This document shows, piece by piece, positions 7,454 to 14,156 of a stretch of DNA of 14,354 bases. Under the pieces are notes generated by a model. That model was not told the DNA's origin and searched no databases. It saw nothing but the letters and a program-made list of their open reading frames with translations. Made by a program: the position numbers and the translations under genes. Source of the stretch: Chloroflexota bacterium. GTDB lineage: Bacteria; Chloroflexota; Anaerolineae; Anaerolineales; Anaerolineaceae. Where the stretch lies: NCBI GenBank assembly GCA_019136175.1, contig JAGVUS010000389.1, positions 1 through 14,354 on the forward strand, in the 5' to 3' direction. Each line of letters starts with the position of its first letter. The first letter of the stretch is position 1.

Positions 7454-9690
7454 GATAATTCCTCAATGCTCAACTGGGACATGGCAATCTCGCGGTAAGT
7501 CTGACAGGACTTCATCAGTTCGGCATGGGTGCCAATTCCCACGACCATGCCGTCATCCAGCACGATAATCTGGTCGGCATACAAAATTGTGGAAACCCGC
7601 TGGGTGACAATGATCAGTGTTGACCGGGCTGAGTTATCCCGCAGGGCTTTTCGAAGTGCCGCATCGGTTTTAAAGTCCAGTGCTGAGAAGCTGTCATCAA
7701 AGATGTAAATTGGTGCTTGTTTTACCAGAGCTCTGGCGATGGAAAGACGCTGCTTTTGACCACCGGAGACATTGGTGCCTCCCTGTGAGATTTCTGCAGC
7801 AAGACCCTCCTGATTGGCATATACAAACTCGCCCGCCTGGGCGATGGATATCGCCTGGTTCAATAATTCAGCGCTGGCGTTTTCATCACCAAAGCGCAGG
7901 TTGCTTTCAATGGTACCGGAAAACAGGGTGCTTTTCTGGGGAATGTATCCAATCTGTTGGCGCAGGTCGTGCTGGCTGACGGAGCGGATATCAACCCCGT
8001 CGATAAGAATCTGCCCCTCTGTAACATCGAAAAACCTTGGGATCAGGTTAATTACGGTTGATTTTCCAGAACCTGTGGAGCCTATGATGGCGGTGGTTTT
8101 CCCGGGATGTGCCGTGAAACTGACATTGCAAATCACATTTTCATCGGCATCCGGGTAGCGGAAGGAAACATTGCGAAACTCCACCAGACCCCGGACGGGT
8201 TGTGGGAACTCGGCAGGTTCCTCCGGATCTTTGATCATCGGTTTGATTTCCAACACTTCAGCAATGCGGTCTCCAGAGACAGCCGCCCGCGGCAGGTTAA
8301 TAAACATGATTGACATCATGAGGAATGACATGACGATCTGCATTGCGTACTGCATGAAAGCCATCATGTCCCCCACCTGCATGTTGGATTGCGCAACTTG
8401 GTGGGATCCAACCCAGATAATTAACAAAGAAATCCCGTTCATAATGACCATCATGAATGGAAACATGGAAGCCATCACACGGTTAATAAAGAGGATGTTT
8501 CCGGTTAAGTCCTGGTTGGCGCGGTCAAAGCGCTCCTCTTCATGCTGCTGCATATTGAACGCCCGAATCACCATGATGCCGGAAAGATTCTCCCGCATGA
8601 CAAGGTTCAGGCGATCCACCAATTTTTGGATGAGCTTGAATTTGGGAATCGCGATGGTGAAGACTACCGTCACCAGGATGAGCAGGATTACAACTGCCAG
8701 GGCAATTGTCCACCACATGGAGGAGCCTTTATCCATTGCCCGAATGATACCGCCAACACCCATGATGGGGGCAAAGAAAAACATCCGCACCATCATGAGA
8801 ACCAGCATGGAAACCTGGGTGACATCGTTTGTGGAACGGGTGATTAACGAAGCAGTGGAAAATTTGTCAAATTCTGTGCTGGAAAAAGATTCCACTTTCT
8901 CAAAAACGGCTTTACGAACATCCCGTGCAAATCCGGCAGATGTGCGTGAGGCAATCCATCCCACAACAATTGCACAAATCACTGAAACAAGCGAAACCAG
9001 CAGCATGATTGCACCGGTGCGGAGGATATACTGGTTTTGTAGCACACCTGGGTCCAGCCCCAGGATTTCATACTCGGTTTTTACGGAGAGGATGGCAGTC
9101 TGGACGAGCATGTTCTCCCCTAGGTTGGCGAATTGCTGTTCGAGGGCAGAATCAAGCGTGGCGCGTTGTTCCGGTGGGAGCGACCCGAGGAGCTGATATA
9201 TGTCCATACCGGGTGGTAGTTGGGACAGGTTCATGCCCATGGATTGCGCCATTTGGGCAGCCTGCTCCGGGTTGGCAAGCATTTGCTCCAGTCCGGTGAC
9301 TGCTGCCAGTGCTTTACTCATTGTGCCGTTTAACCAGTCCATTTCCCCGGCATCCGTTGTTTTTAGAATGAATACGGATTCCTGGATTTGGATCTCCTGG
9401 TTGTTAACCGTAATCGAATTTCCGGCAGTGTTGGGATCTACAACGTCATAACTGGATAAAACCCTTTCCCGGTCTGCTTCGTTGAGAAAAACCAGCGCTT
9501 GTTTCAAACGGCTCTGGCGGATGATGGAAGGAACCGCGGTTTCCACGCCTCCCTGTTGAATGCCAATATTGACAATCCTGGACATGTAATCCGGTAAAGC
9601 CAGGTCGGCATTTGCCTGGATGAACAGCATGATAATTGCCGCCAGGATAAAGAAGCTGTAAGGTTTCAGGTATTTCAATAAACGGATCAA
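7450..9690 (-). CDS. Heterodimeric ABC exporter, subunit with degenerate ATPase site (EfrC/LmrC/TM287-like)
   Basis: This 746-residue half-transporter pairs with the next gene. The nucleotide-binding domain (about 500-740) has Walker A GSTGSGKST (537-545), Q-loop Q585 and a canonical signature VSGGQ (641-645). The Walker B motif, however, ends in Asp (IYIFDD, D666 in place of the catalytic Glu), and the switch His is replaced by Gln (VTQRVS, Q697). This is the known degenerate-site pattern of TM287/EfrC-type subunits, in which only the other site hydrolyses ATP efficiently. Helix 1 (about 12-32) and helix 2 (about 224-247) are separated by roughly 175 polar residues, giving a large outward-facing domain that makes the protein longer than the usual 580-600 residues. 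The start is TTG at 9690: AGGAG lies six bases upstream, conserved sequence MIRLLKYLKPY follows at once, and no ATG is near. It lies 21 nt after the MarR gene. Confidence 0.9.
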   Translation of the reverse strand: MIRLLKYLKPYSFFILAAIIMLFIQANADLALPDYMSRIVNIGIQQGGVETAVPSIIRQSRLKQALVFLNEADRERVLSSYDVVDPNTAGNSITVNNQEIQIQESVFILKTTDAGEMDWLNGTMSKALAAVTGLEQMLANPEQAAQMAQSMGMNLSQLPPGMDIYQLLGSLPPEQRATLDSALEQQFANLGENMLVQTAILSVKTEYEILGLDPGVLQNQYILRTGAIMLLVSLVSVICAIVVGWIASRTSAGFARDVRKAVFEKVESFSSTEFDKFSTASLITRSTNDVTQVSMLVLMMVRMFFFAPIMGVGGIIRAMDKGSSMWWTIALAVVILLILVTVVFTIAIPKFKLIQKLVDRLNLVMRENLSGIMVIRAFNMQQHEEERFDRANQDLTGNILFINRVMASMFPFMMVIMNGISLLIIWVGSHQVAQSNMQVGDMMAFMQYAMQIVMSFLMMSIMFINLPRAAVSGDRIAEVLEIKPMIKDPEEPAEFPQPVRGLVEFRNVSFRYPDADENVICNVSFTAHPGKTTAIIGSTGSGKSTVINLIPRFFDVTEGQILIDGVDIRSVSQHDLRQQIGYIPQKSTLFSGTIESNLRFGDENASAELLNQAISIAQAGEFVYANQEGLAAEISQGGTNVSGGQKQRLSIARALVKQAPIYIFDDSFSALDFKTDAALRKALRDNSARSTLIIVTQRVSTILYADQIIVLDDGMVVGIGTHAELMKSCQTYREIAMSQLSIEELS

Positions 9691-9696
9691 GGATGG

Positions 9697-9701
9697 CTCC
9701 T
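9697..9701 (-). promoter_or_regulatory. Strong ribosome binding site supporting a TTG start
   Basis: AGGAG on the minus strand is six bases from the TTG at 9690 and lies within the 21-nt gap after the MarR stop. A good Shine-Dalgarno site with ideal spacing fixes the unusual start codon of the first ABC gene. Confidence 0.7.
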
Positions 9702-9711
9702 GTGGAATGTA

Positions 9712-10251
9712 TTAAGGATGGTGAGGTTCCTGGACCTGGCTTATCAGGGAGGATGCCAGTTTTTCCAGTAAATCCACCAATTGCTCCCGTTCTTCGCTGG
9801 ATAAACCACCGACGAGGTGGTTGAGACGGGTCAACCGGCGGGGGGCAGATTGATGAATATAATCCCTTCCAGAAGGGGTGAGGTGGATGCGAAACCCGCG
9901 CAAATCTTCCGGATCCACGCTGCGTTGGATCATACCCTGTTCTTCCAATCCCCGCAGCAGGGAACTGATGGTATTTCGGCTGACGTGCTGGGAGCGGGCA
10001 ATTTCGGATGGTGTCAAACCAGCCTGGTTGCCGTGCTGTTCCTCAACCAGGAGGCGCATCATCAACCGCCACCTGGCGCCGGTAACTTCCTGTTCTTCGT
10101 CTGCCTGGGTTTCCAGCAGTTCGCTCAAATGAGCAACCCGGCGCAGCGTGGCAAACACCTCAACACCACTCGTATCTTCCATCTGGAAAAGAACATGGAT
10201 TTCATGATGCAGTTTTTTATGGTCGTAAGAAAATTTTTTCCTGGTGTTCAT
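9712..10251 (-). CDS. MarR-family transcriptional regulator
   Basis: This 179-residue protein is predicted to be a dimeric winged-helix repressor of the MarR family. The helix-turn-helix is clear at residues 79-102 (LTPSEIARSQHVSRNTISSLLR), followed by LEEQGMIQRSVDPEDLRGFRIHLTPSGRD (about 102-130), the recognition-helix end and the beta wing with its typical D-x-R basic tip. The ends are helical, as needed for dimerisation. The N terminus (MNTRKKFSYDHKKLHHEIHVLFQ) is somewhat longer and more basic than in many members. The ATG at 10251 has AAGGA only 3 nt upstream, which is close, but no better start follows. It is the first gene of an operon with the two ABC exporter subunits. MarR proteins next to exporters usually repress the shared promoter and let go when a small molecule, often a pump substrate, binds; that role is inferred here. 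Palindromes in the leader and over the -35 box could be its sites. Confidence 0.88.
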   Translation of the reverse strand: MNTRKKFSYDHKKLHHEIHVLFQMEDTSGVEVFATLRRVAHLSELLETQADEEQEVTGARWRLMMRLLVEEQHGNQAGLTPSEIARSQHVSRNTISSLLRGLEEQGMIQRSVDPEDLRGFRIHLTPSGRDYIHQSAPRRLTRLNHLVGGLSSEEREQLVDLLEKLASSLISQVQEPHHP

Positions 10252-10265
10252 TTTTCCTTAGATTG

Positions 10266-10283
10266 TCATAGATCGAATTATGA
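10266..10283. promoter_or_regulatory. 18-bp palindrome in the MarR leader, candidate MarR operator
   Basis: TCATAGATCGAATTATGA matches itself on the other strand at 7 of 9 base pairs (perfect 5-bp arms TCATA/TATGA and a TCGA core). It lies between the -10 box and the start codon of the MarR gene, so a bound dimer would block transcription. Length and symmetry match known MarR-family sites. The assignment is from position and shape only. Confidence 0.5.
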
Positions 10284-10291
10284 GCCAGCGA

Positions 10292-10320
10292 AATATACAC
10301 CCGGCAGAGCACCCCGTCAA
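10292..10320 (-). promoter_or_regulatory. Promoter of the MarR-ABC exporter operon
   Basis: On the minus strand TTGACG (10315-10320) and TATATT (10292-10297) are spaced by exactly 17 bp, each one base or so from the sigma-70 consensus. The start would be near 10285, giving a leader of about 35 nt before the ATG at 10251. It is the best promoter match in the window, which fits a gene set held down by a repressor. Confidence 0.72.
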
Positions 10321-10326
10321 GGGGTG
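10310..10326. promoter_or_regulatory. Inverted repeat over the -35 box (CACCCC-GTCAA-GGGGTG)
   Basis: Perfect 6-bp arms CACCCC (10310-10315) and GGGGTG (10321-10326) flank five bases that include most of the MarR operon -35 hexamer. It could be a second operator. It might also act as a hairpin in an antisense transcript, but no U-run follows it. Confidence 0.4.
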
Positions 10327-10341
10327 GGATGATACAGCTGT

Positions 10342-10370
10342 TTGGATGATTCAAGGTTTCAGGTTATGAT
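10342..10370 (+). promoter_or_regulatory. Candidate promoter of the YyaL-like gene
   Basis: TTGGAT (10342-10347) and TATGAT (10365-10370) are separated by 17 bp. The -10 box matches five of six consensus bases and the -35 box three. The start near 10377 would give a leader of about 35 nt to the ATG at 10412. It diverges from the MarR promoter, with the -35 boxes about 22 bp apart, so regulation may be linked. Confidence 0.5.
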
Positions 10371-10411
10371 TACCATACTGATCCTTATTTTGTACCCGGG
10401 AAGACGAACCC

Positions 10412-12463
10412 ATGCCCAACGCCTTGATCAACGAAAATTCTCCTTATTTACTCCAGCATGCCCATCAACCCGTGGACTGGCACCCGTGGGGAGAGGCGGC
10501 GCTGGAGAAGGCTGAAAGGGAACAGAAGCCCATCTTTCTTAGCATCGGGTATGCAGCCTGTCACTGGTGTCATGTAATGGCACATGAATCTTTTGAGAAC
10601 GGGGAAATTGCTGCCATCCTGAACCAATATTTTGTCAATATCAAGGTGGACCGGGAAGAGCGACCTGATTTGGATGGAATTTACATGCAGGCAGTGGTTG
10701 CCATGACGGGGCAGGGAGGCTGGCCAATGAGCCTGTTCCTGACCCCCGATGGAAAACCATTTTATGGCGGGACTTATTTTCCTCCGGTGAGGCGGTATAA
10801 CATGCCAGCCTTTGGGGAAATCCTGCTCAACATTGCCCGTTTATGGCAGGAAGACCGGCATGCGATCCTGGAGGGTGCTGGAAAATTGACCGCTCATTTG
10901 CAGGGTTTATTGAGAGTGGATGCTGATGCAAACGTTTCCCTTACCAGGGAAACCCTGGAGGAAGCTGTCATGGAAATTGCCCGCCGGTATGATTGGAAGC
11001 ATGGAGGCTGGGGCAGGTCTCCCAAGTTTCCTCAACCAATGACGATTGAATTCCTGCTACAGCGTGCCATCCGGGGAGATAAATTGGCATTGGATATGGC
11101 GGTTCATGCCCTCGATTCCATGGCAAAAGGGGGGATGTATGATGTGGTGGCTGGCGGGTTTGCCCGGTATTCCACAGATGAACGCTGGCTTGTTCCGCAT
11201 TTTGAGAAAATGCTGTACGATAATGCCCAGCTTGCGCTGGTTTACCTGCATGGGTGGTTGTTGACCGGGAACCAGGCGTTCCGGCAGGTGTGTGAGCAAA
11301 CCCTGGATTTTGTTGCCCGCGAGTTAACCCACCCGGAAGGAGGATTTTTCAGCAGCCTGGATGCGGATAGTGAGGAAGGGGAAGGTCGGTTTTACACCTG
11401 GACGATTGCAGAAGTGGAAAATGTGCTGACATCCGTCGATGATATTGAATTTATTAAAGCTGCTTATGGTTTGACGGAGCAGGGAAATTTTGACGGTTCC
11501 AATCTCCTCCAACGGGTGATGACGGATGAAGAATTAACAAATCGATTCCACATGTCTTTGGAAGATGTTCATGAACGGCTGAAGGTGTGTCACCAGAAAT
11601 TGCTTGTGGATCGATCCCGGCGACCCAGACCGGGAACAGACGACAAAGTTCTGGCTTCCTGGAACGGTTTGATGCAGATTGCCTTTGCGGAGGCGGCGCG
11701 CCATCTACAGCGCAGCGATTATTTGGAAATCGCCCGGAAAAACGCTCGTTTTCTTGGGAAGAACCTGATGGTGGATGGACAACTCCACCGTTCCTGGAGG
11801 GCGGGCAGGGCGGTTCACCAGGCATACCTGGAGGATTATGCCGCGTTGATCCTCGGGCTGCTTGCTCTCTATCAGACCGATTTTGACATGGAGTGGTACA
11901 GGAATGCACTTCAACTGAAAAAAGATATGTTTCAGCATTTTTCCACACCTTCCGGGGATGGTTTTTATGATACCCGGGATGATCAAAAGCCCCTCATTCT
12001 GCGTCCCCGGGATCTCCAGGATAACGCCACTCCATCCGGAAACGCACTGGCTGTCTCTGCCATTCTTCAATTTGCCGCATTGGAAGGGCGCCCCGATTGG
12101 CAGGACCAGGCAGCCGGGATGATTGCTCCCGTACTTGAGCAGGCGGTTCAATTTCCTACGATGTTTGCAAAATGGTTGTGCGCTGCAGATTTCACACTGG
12201 GACCGGTAGCAGAACTTGTGATTATTGGAGAAATGGAGCACCCGGAGACCCGGGCAATGATTGAGGTTGTCCGGAAAAAATATCGCCCCCATCTTGTGGT
12301 GGGGCATTCAGCGTATCCTGCAGCATCAGACGCACCTGCCATTCTAAAGGATCGGGGGATGGTTGCCGGCAAGCCCACGGCTTATGTTTGCGTTTGGAAT
12401 ACCTGTAAACATCCTGTGCATCATGCTTGGCAGCTGGAGCAACAAATCGAATCCCTTGATTAA
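10412..12463 (+). CDS. yyaL: Thioredoxin-domain protein of the DUF255/YyaL (SSP411-like) family
   Basis: This 683-residue protein has the full length and order of the YyaL/spermatogenesis-associated protein 20 family. An N-terminal thioredoxin-like domain (about residues 1-165) opens with NALINENSPYLLQHAHQPVDW and carries the redox motif C50-H-W-C53 in GYAACHWCHVM, then VDREERPDLD and GQGGWPMSLFLTPDG. The rest (about 180-680) is an alpha/alpha-barrel region like N-acylglucosamine 2-epimerases and six-hairpin glycosidases, with conserved blocks such as KFPQP, GGMYDVVAGGFARYSTD, VPHFEKMLYDNAQL, FFSSLDADSEEGEGRFY and DDKVLASWNGLM. No signal peptide is seen, so it is cytoplasmic. The biochemical role of the family is not established. 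The ATG at 10412 is preceded by GGGAAG at a spacing of about 8 nt and begins at the conserved block. It has its own promoter and is transcribed away from the MarR operon. Confidence 0.92.
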   Translation: MPNALINENSPYLLQHAHQPVDWHPWGEAALEKAEREQKPIFLSIGYAACHWCHVMAHESFENGEIAAILNQYFVNIKVDREERPDLDGIYMQAVVAMTGQGGWPMSLFLTPDGKPFYGGTYFPPVRRYNMPAFGEILLNIARLWQEDRHAILEGAGKLTAHLQGLLRVDADANVSLTRETLEEAVMEIARRYDWKHGGWGRSPKFPQPMTIEFLLQRAIRGDKLALDMAVHALDSMAKGGMYDVVAGGFARYSTDERWLVPHFEKMLYDNAQLALVYLHGWLLTGNQAFRQVCEQTLDFVARELTHPEGGFFSSLDADSEEGEGRFYTWTIAEVENVLTSVDDIEFIKAAYGLTEQGNFDGSNLLQRVMTDEELTNRFHMSLEDVHERLKVCHQKLLVDRSRRPRPGTDDKVLASWNGLMQIAFAEAARHLQRSDYLEIARKNARFLGKNLMVDGQLHRSWRAGRAVHQAYLEDYAALILGLLALYQTDFDMEWYRNALQLKKDMFQHFSTPSGDGFYDTRDDQKPLILRPRDLQDNATPSGNALAVSAILQFAALEGRPDWQDQAAGMIAPVLEQAVQFPTMFAKWLCAADFTLGPVAELVIIGEMEHPETRAMIEVVRKKYRPHLVVGHSAYPAASDAPAILKDRGMVAGKPTAYVCVWNTCKHPVHHAWQLEQQIESLD

Positions 12464-12491
12464 CTTTCCCTTGATAGTTGGGAGGAGGTCA

Positions 12492-12521
12492 TTAACAATG
12501 TAATGAAAAAGATGATACAAT
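12492..12521 (+). promoter_or_regulatory. Candidate promoter of the membrane-protein gene
   Basis: TTAACA (12492-12497) and TACAAT (12516-12521) are separated by 18 bp and each matches five of six consensus bases. The start would be near 12528, about 45 nt before the ATG at 12573. An imperfect inverted repeat (AATG with AAGAT at 12502-12513, ATCTT with CATT at 12520-12528) overlaps the -10 box. No convincing terminator for the upstream gene lies in this 109-bp spacer, so readthrough is possible. Confidence 0.5.
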
Positions 12522-12572
12522 CTTCATTCTGTAAAATTGACAGTAAACGATGATGTTTGGGTCATTTGCCTG

Positions 12573-13334
12573 ATGAATAAGAAAACATGGAAAGTCACCG
12601 GTTTGATAATCTTCTCGCTTGCCTTGCTTTTGGGGCTGGCACTCAATGGAGTTTCTTCCTGGATTGACCTGGAAGGAATGTCGTTCTGGGGATACCCGGA
12701 AGCTACCAGTTATGACCCATCCATGCCAACGGACGGAGAACTTTCCGGGTTAACCTGTCCGCTTGTCATGAATTTCTCAGAATCTCCAACTGTTTTCGTG
12801 AAAGTCCGGAATCCCAAGGATTATGAAATCAGACCGATTGTCCAGGCATCTGTAAGCATTCCTGGTGGAATGGATGAGGTGGCGCGGTATGTACAAGACC
12901 TCGTCATTCCCCCCAACCAAACAGTTACCATTTCATGGCAGGTGGGCAGCGAAAATATAATTTCCAATCGTGCTGTTTTTGTCCGGGTTTTTCTGTTTCA
13001 GGGTCCCAATTATCCCCCATCGATTACAAGGCATTGCGGTATCCTGGCTGTAAACTCTGGGCATCTATCGAGTACGATGTTTGTGGTGTTCCTTACCGGG
13101 ATCATATTCGTGGGCATGCTGGCAGGATATTTGCTGTGGATCAAAAGCCTTGACCGATTGGAGCGTGATACCAATAAAATCAAGGGAGCATTGCTCTGGC
13201 TGATTGGAATGATCCTCTTTGCCACCCTTGCCAATATCGTTGGATGGATGGTCCTGGCTGGGGTACTGCTCGTCCTGACAGTTCTTTCGCTGATTGCCTT
13301 GATGGAATCAGCTGCCCTGGGAAAGTTAAAATAA
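12573..13334 (+). CDS. Unrecognised membrane protein with an extracytoplasmic domain
   Basis: I do not recognise the family. The 253-residue product begins MNKKTWKVTGLIIFSLALLL, an uncleaved anchor or signal peptide (about residues 7-27). A domain of about 135 residues follows (30-165) with a central beta-rich stretch (TVFVKVRNPKDYEIRPIVQASVSIPGG, then IPPNQTVTISW), resembling an Ig-like or NEW3-type fold. Two Cys (about residues 62 and 154) lie in it and could form a disulfide. A helix (about 167-190), a short charged loop (KSLDRLERDTNKIKG) and two closely spaced helices (about 205-245) complete it. The loop is basic, which places it inside and the soluble domain outside. I chose the ATG at 12573. 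A TTG at 12537 also opens the frame, but its first 12 codons look non-coding and a predicted start site lies just 9 nt before it. No clear ribosome site precedes 12573. The stop directly abuts a terminator hairpin. Confidence 0.65.
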   Translation: MNKKTWKVTGLIIFSLALLLGLALNGVSSWIDLEGMSFWGYPEATSYDPSMPTDGELSGLTCPLVMNFSESPTVFVKVRNPKDYEIRPIVQASVSIPGGMDEVARYVQDLVIPPNQTVTISWQVGSENIISNRAVFVRVFLFQGPNYPPSITRHCGILAVNSGHLSSTMFVVFLTGIIFVGMLAGYLLWIKSLDRLERDTNKIKGALLWLIGMILFATLANIVGWMVLAGVLLVLTVLSLIALMESAALGKLK

Positions 13335-13363
13335 TTCGCCAGGGTGGGGAAATCCCTGGCGAA
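13335..13363 (-). terminator. Terminator of tRNA-Arg, shared with the converging membrane-protein gene
   Basis: TTCGCCAGGG (13335-13344) and CCCTGGCGAA (13354-13363) form a perfect 10-bp stem with a 9-base loop. On the minus strand, 12 nt after the encoded CCA of the tRNA, the stem is followed by TTATTTTAA, a U-rich tail fit for an intrinsic terminator. On the plus strand the stem begins on the base after the TAA of the membrane-protein gene, but no U-run follows, so it is weaker in that direction. Confidence 0.8.
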
Positions 13364-13375
13364 ACATCTGGGGAA

Positions 13376-13450
13376 TGGCGTCCCTGGGCAGACTCGAACT
13401 GCCGCTTCTGGCTCCGGAGGCCAGCGCTCTATCCACTGAGCTACAGGGAC
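13376..13450 (-). tRNA. tRNA-Arg (anticodon CCG), CCA encoded
   Basis: The minus strand folds into a complete cloverleaf. The acceptor GTCCCTG pairs with CAGGGAC. The D-stem is GCTC/GAGC, with loop AGTGGATA. The anticodon stem is CTGGC/GCCAG, with loop CTCCGGA and anticodon CCG, which reads CGG arginine codons. The variable region is short (4 nt). The T-stem is GGCAG/CTGCC, with loop TTCGAGT. The discriminator base is G, and the CCA tail is encoded at 13376-13378. All stems pair without mismatch. The gene sits 31 nt downstream of the DUF5666-like gene on the same strand but has its own -10 box. No duplicated 3' fragment that would mark an integrated element is visible in the window. Confidence 0.96.
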
Positions 13451-13461
13451 GGGCACGCCCG

Positions 13462-13467
13462 ATTATA
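13462..13467 (-). promoter_or_regulatory. Consensus -10 box of the tRNA-Arg promoter
   Basis: A perfect TATAAT on the minus strand ends 11 nt before the mature 5' end of the tRNA. It is followed by a GC-rich discriminator (CGGGCG), the arrangement seen at stable-RNA promoters under stringent control. No recognisable TTGACA-like -35 box is found 16-18 bp upstream; that position overlaps the end of the preceding gene. Confidence 0.55.
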
Positions 13468-13481
13468 ACATAATTTGGCGG

Positions 13482-14141
13482 TTACTCCCCGCTTTGATCC
13501 GGGTGGATAACGATTCCAATTGCCGTATGCGGACCGCCGGTAACGTCCCGCGGACAGATGATGGTGACAAGGCGACCAGTTGCCAACTTATCCATTCGTT
13601 CCTCAGGAAGAATTTTTGTATCGGGTGTTACCAGGAAGGTGTAAAGCTGATCATCCCTGGATTGGATGGTGATACTGGTCCCGGCAATATATTCGGTGAC
13701 GATTCCCACCCGGTGGATTTTTGCTGGTTTCCCTGGAATGACATGAATCCGAAGGGCAATCCACTCGCCGGATTCCCCCGCCTGTATCTGGACGGATACT
13801 TTGACTCCGGGCAGAATATCGCCAACAGCAGCATCTTTCCCCAGGGAAGGGATCTGGATTTTTGTGGATTCGGTGATGCCAGCCAGGAGATTGGTTCCAT
13901 CTTCAAGTGTCAGGGTCAAAGAACCGGGGGTCACTTCAAGCACAATCCCCTGGTAATGCAGCTTTGGTGACTTTACCCGATCCGCCTTGTCTTCCGCATG
14001 TTGGGTTTGCCGAATGATTTTTTCCGGGTTGGGGGTTGGCTTGGCGGCAGCATCAGCGGATGGGGCTTCAGCAGAGACCCGGGAAATTGTGATCGACAGG
14101 AAAAACACTGCCAGAATGATCCATGTGATCCATTTTTTCAT
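13482..14141 (-). CDS. Secreted protein with two DUF5666-like repeats
   Basis: This 219-residue protein begins with a clear Sec signal peptide (MKKWITWIILAVFFLSITIS, probable cleavage after VSA at residue 24) and a charged, proline-containing linker (25-60). Two similar units follow. Unit 1 (about 64-118) reads GIVLEVTPGSLTLTLEDGT and then STKIQI. Unit 2 (about 146-197) reads GIVTEYIAGTSITIQSRDDQ and then DTKIL. The pattern G-x-V, a glycine turn, alternating beta residues and a T-x-I strand is typical of DUF5666-type small beta-barrels, which have no assigned biochemical role. The product is probably outside the membrane. The ATG at 14141 has AAAGGA about 7 nt upstream. It lies 15 nt after an Ig-like domain gene on the same strand, so the two are probably cotranscribed. 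The domain name is from pattern recognition and is moderately certain; secretion is well supported. Confidence 0.72.
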   Translation of the reverse strand: MKKWITWIILAVFFLSITISRVSAEAPSADAAAKPTPNPEKIIRQTQHAEDKADRVKSPKLHYQGIVLEVTPGSLTLTLEDGTNLLAGITESTKIQIPSLGKDAAVGDILPGVKVSVQIQAGESGEWIALRIHVIPGKPAKIHRVGIVTEYIAGTSITIQSRDDQLYTFLVTPDTKILPEERMDKLATGRLVTIICPRDVTGGPHTAIGIVIHPDQSGE

Positions 14142-14156
14142 CTTTTTATCCTTTCC

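Noticed and set aside
8171..9196. Plus-strand open frame of 341 codons inside the first ABC gene
   Set aside because: Antisense to a well-supported gene; Arg/Met/Thr/Ile-rich product without domains and no ribosome site recognised.
12537..12542. TTGACA as a -35 box for the membrane-protein gene
   Set aside because: No acceptable -10 box follows at 16-18 bp (GGTCAT at 17), and the TTAACA-18-TACAAT pair just upstream is better.
13376..13450. tRNA-Arg as an attachment site of an integrated element
   Set aside because: No integrase gene and no repeated tRNA 3' fragment are present in the window.
13010..13456. Minus-strand open frame of 148 codons over the tRNA and the end of the membrane-protein gene
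   Set aside because: It reads through a perfect tRNA and its terminator hairpin, and runs antisense to a better gene.
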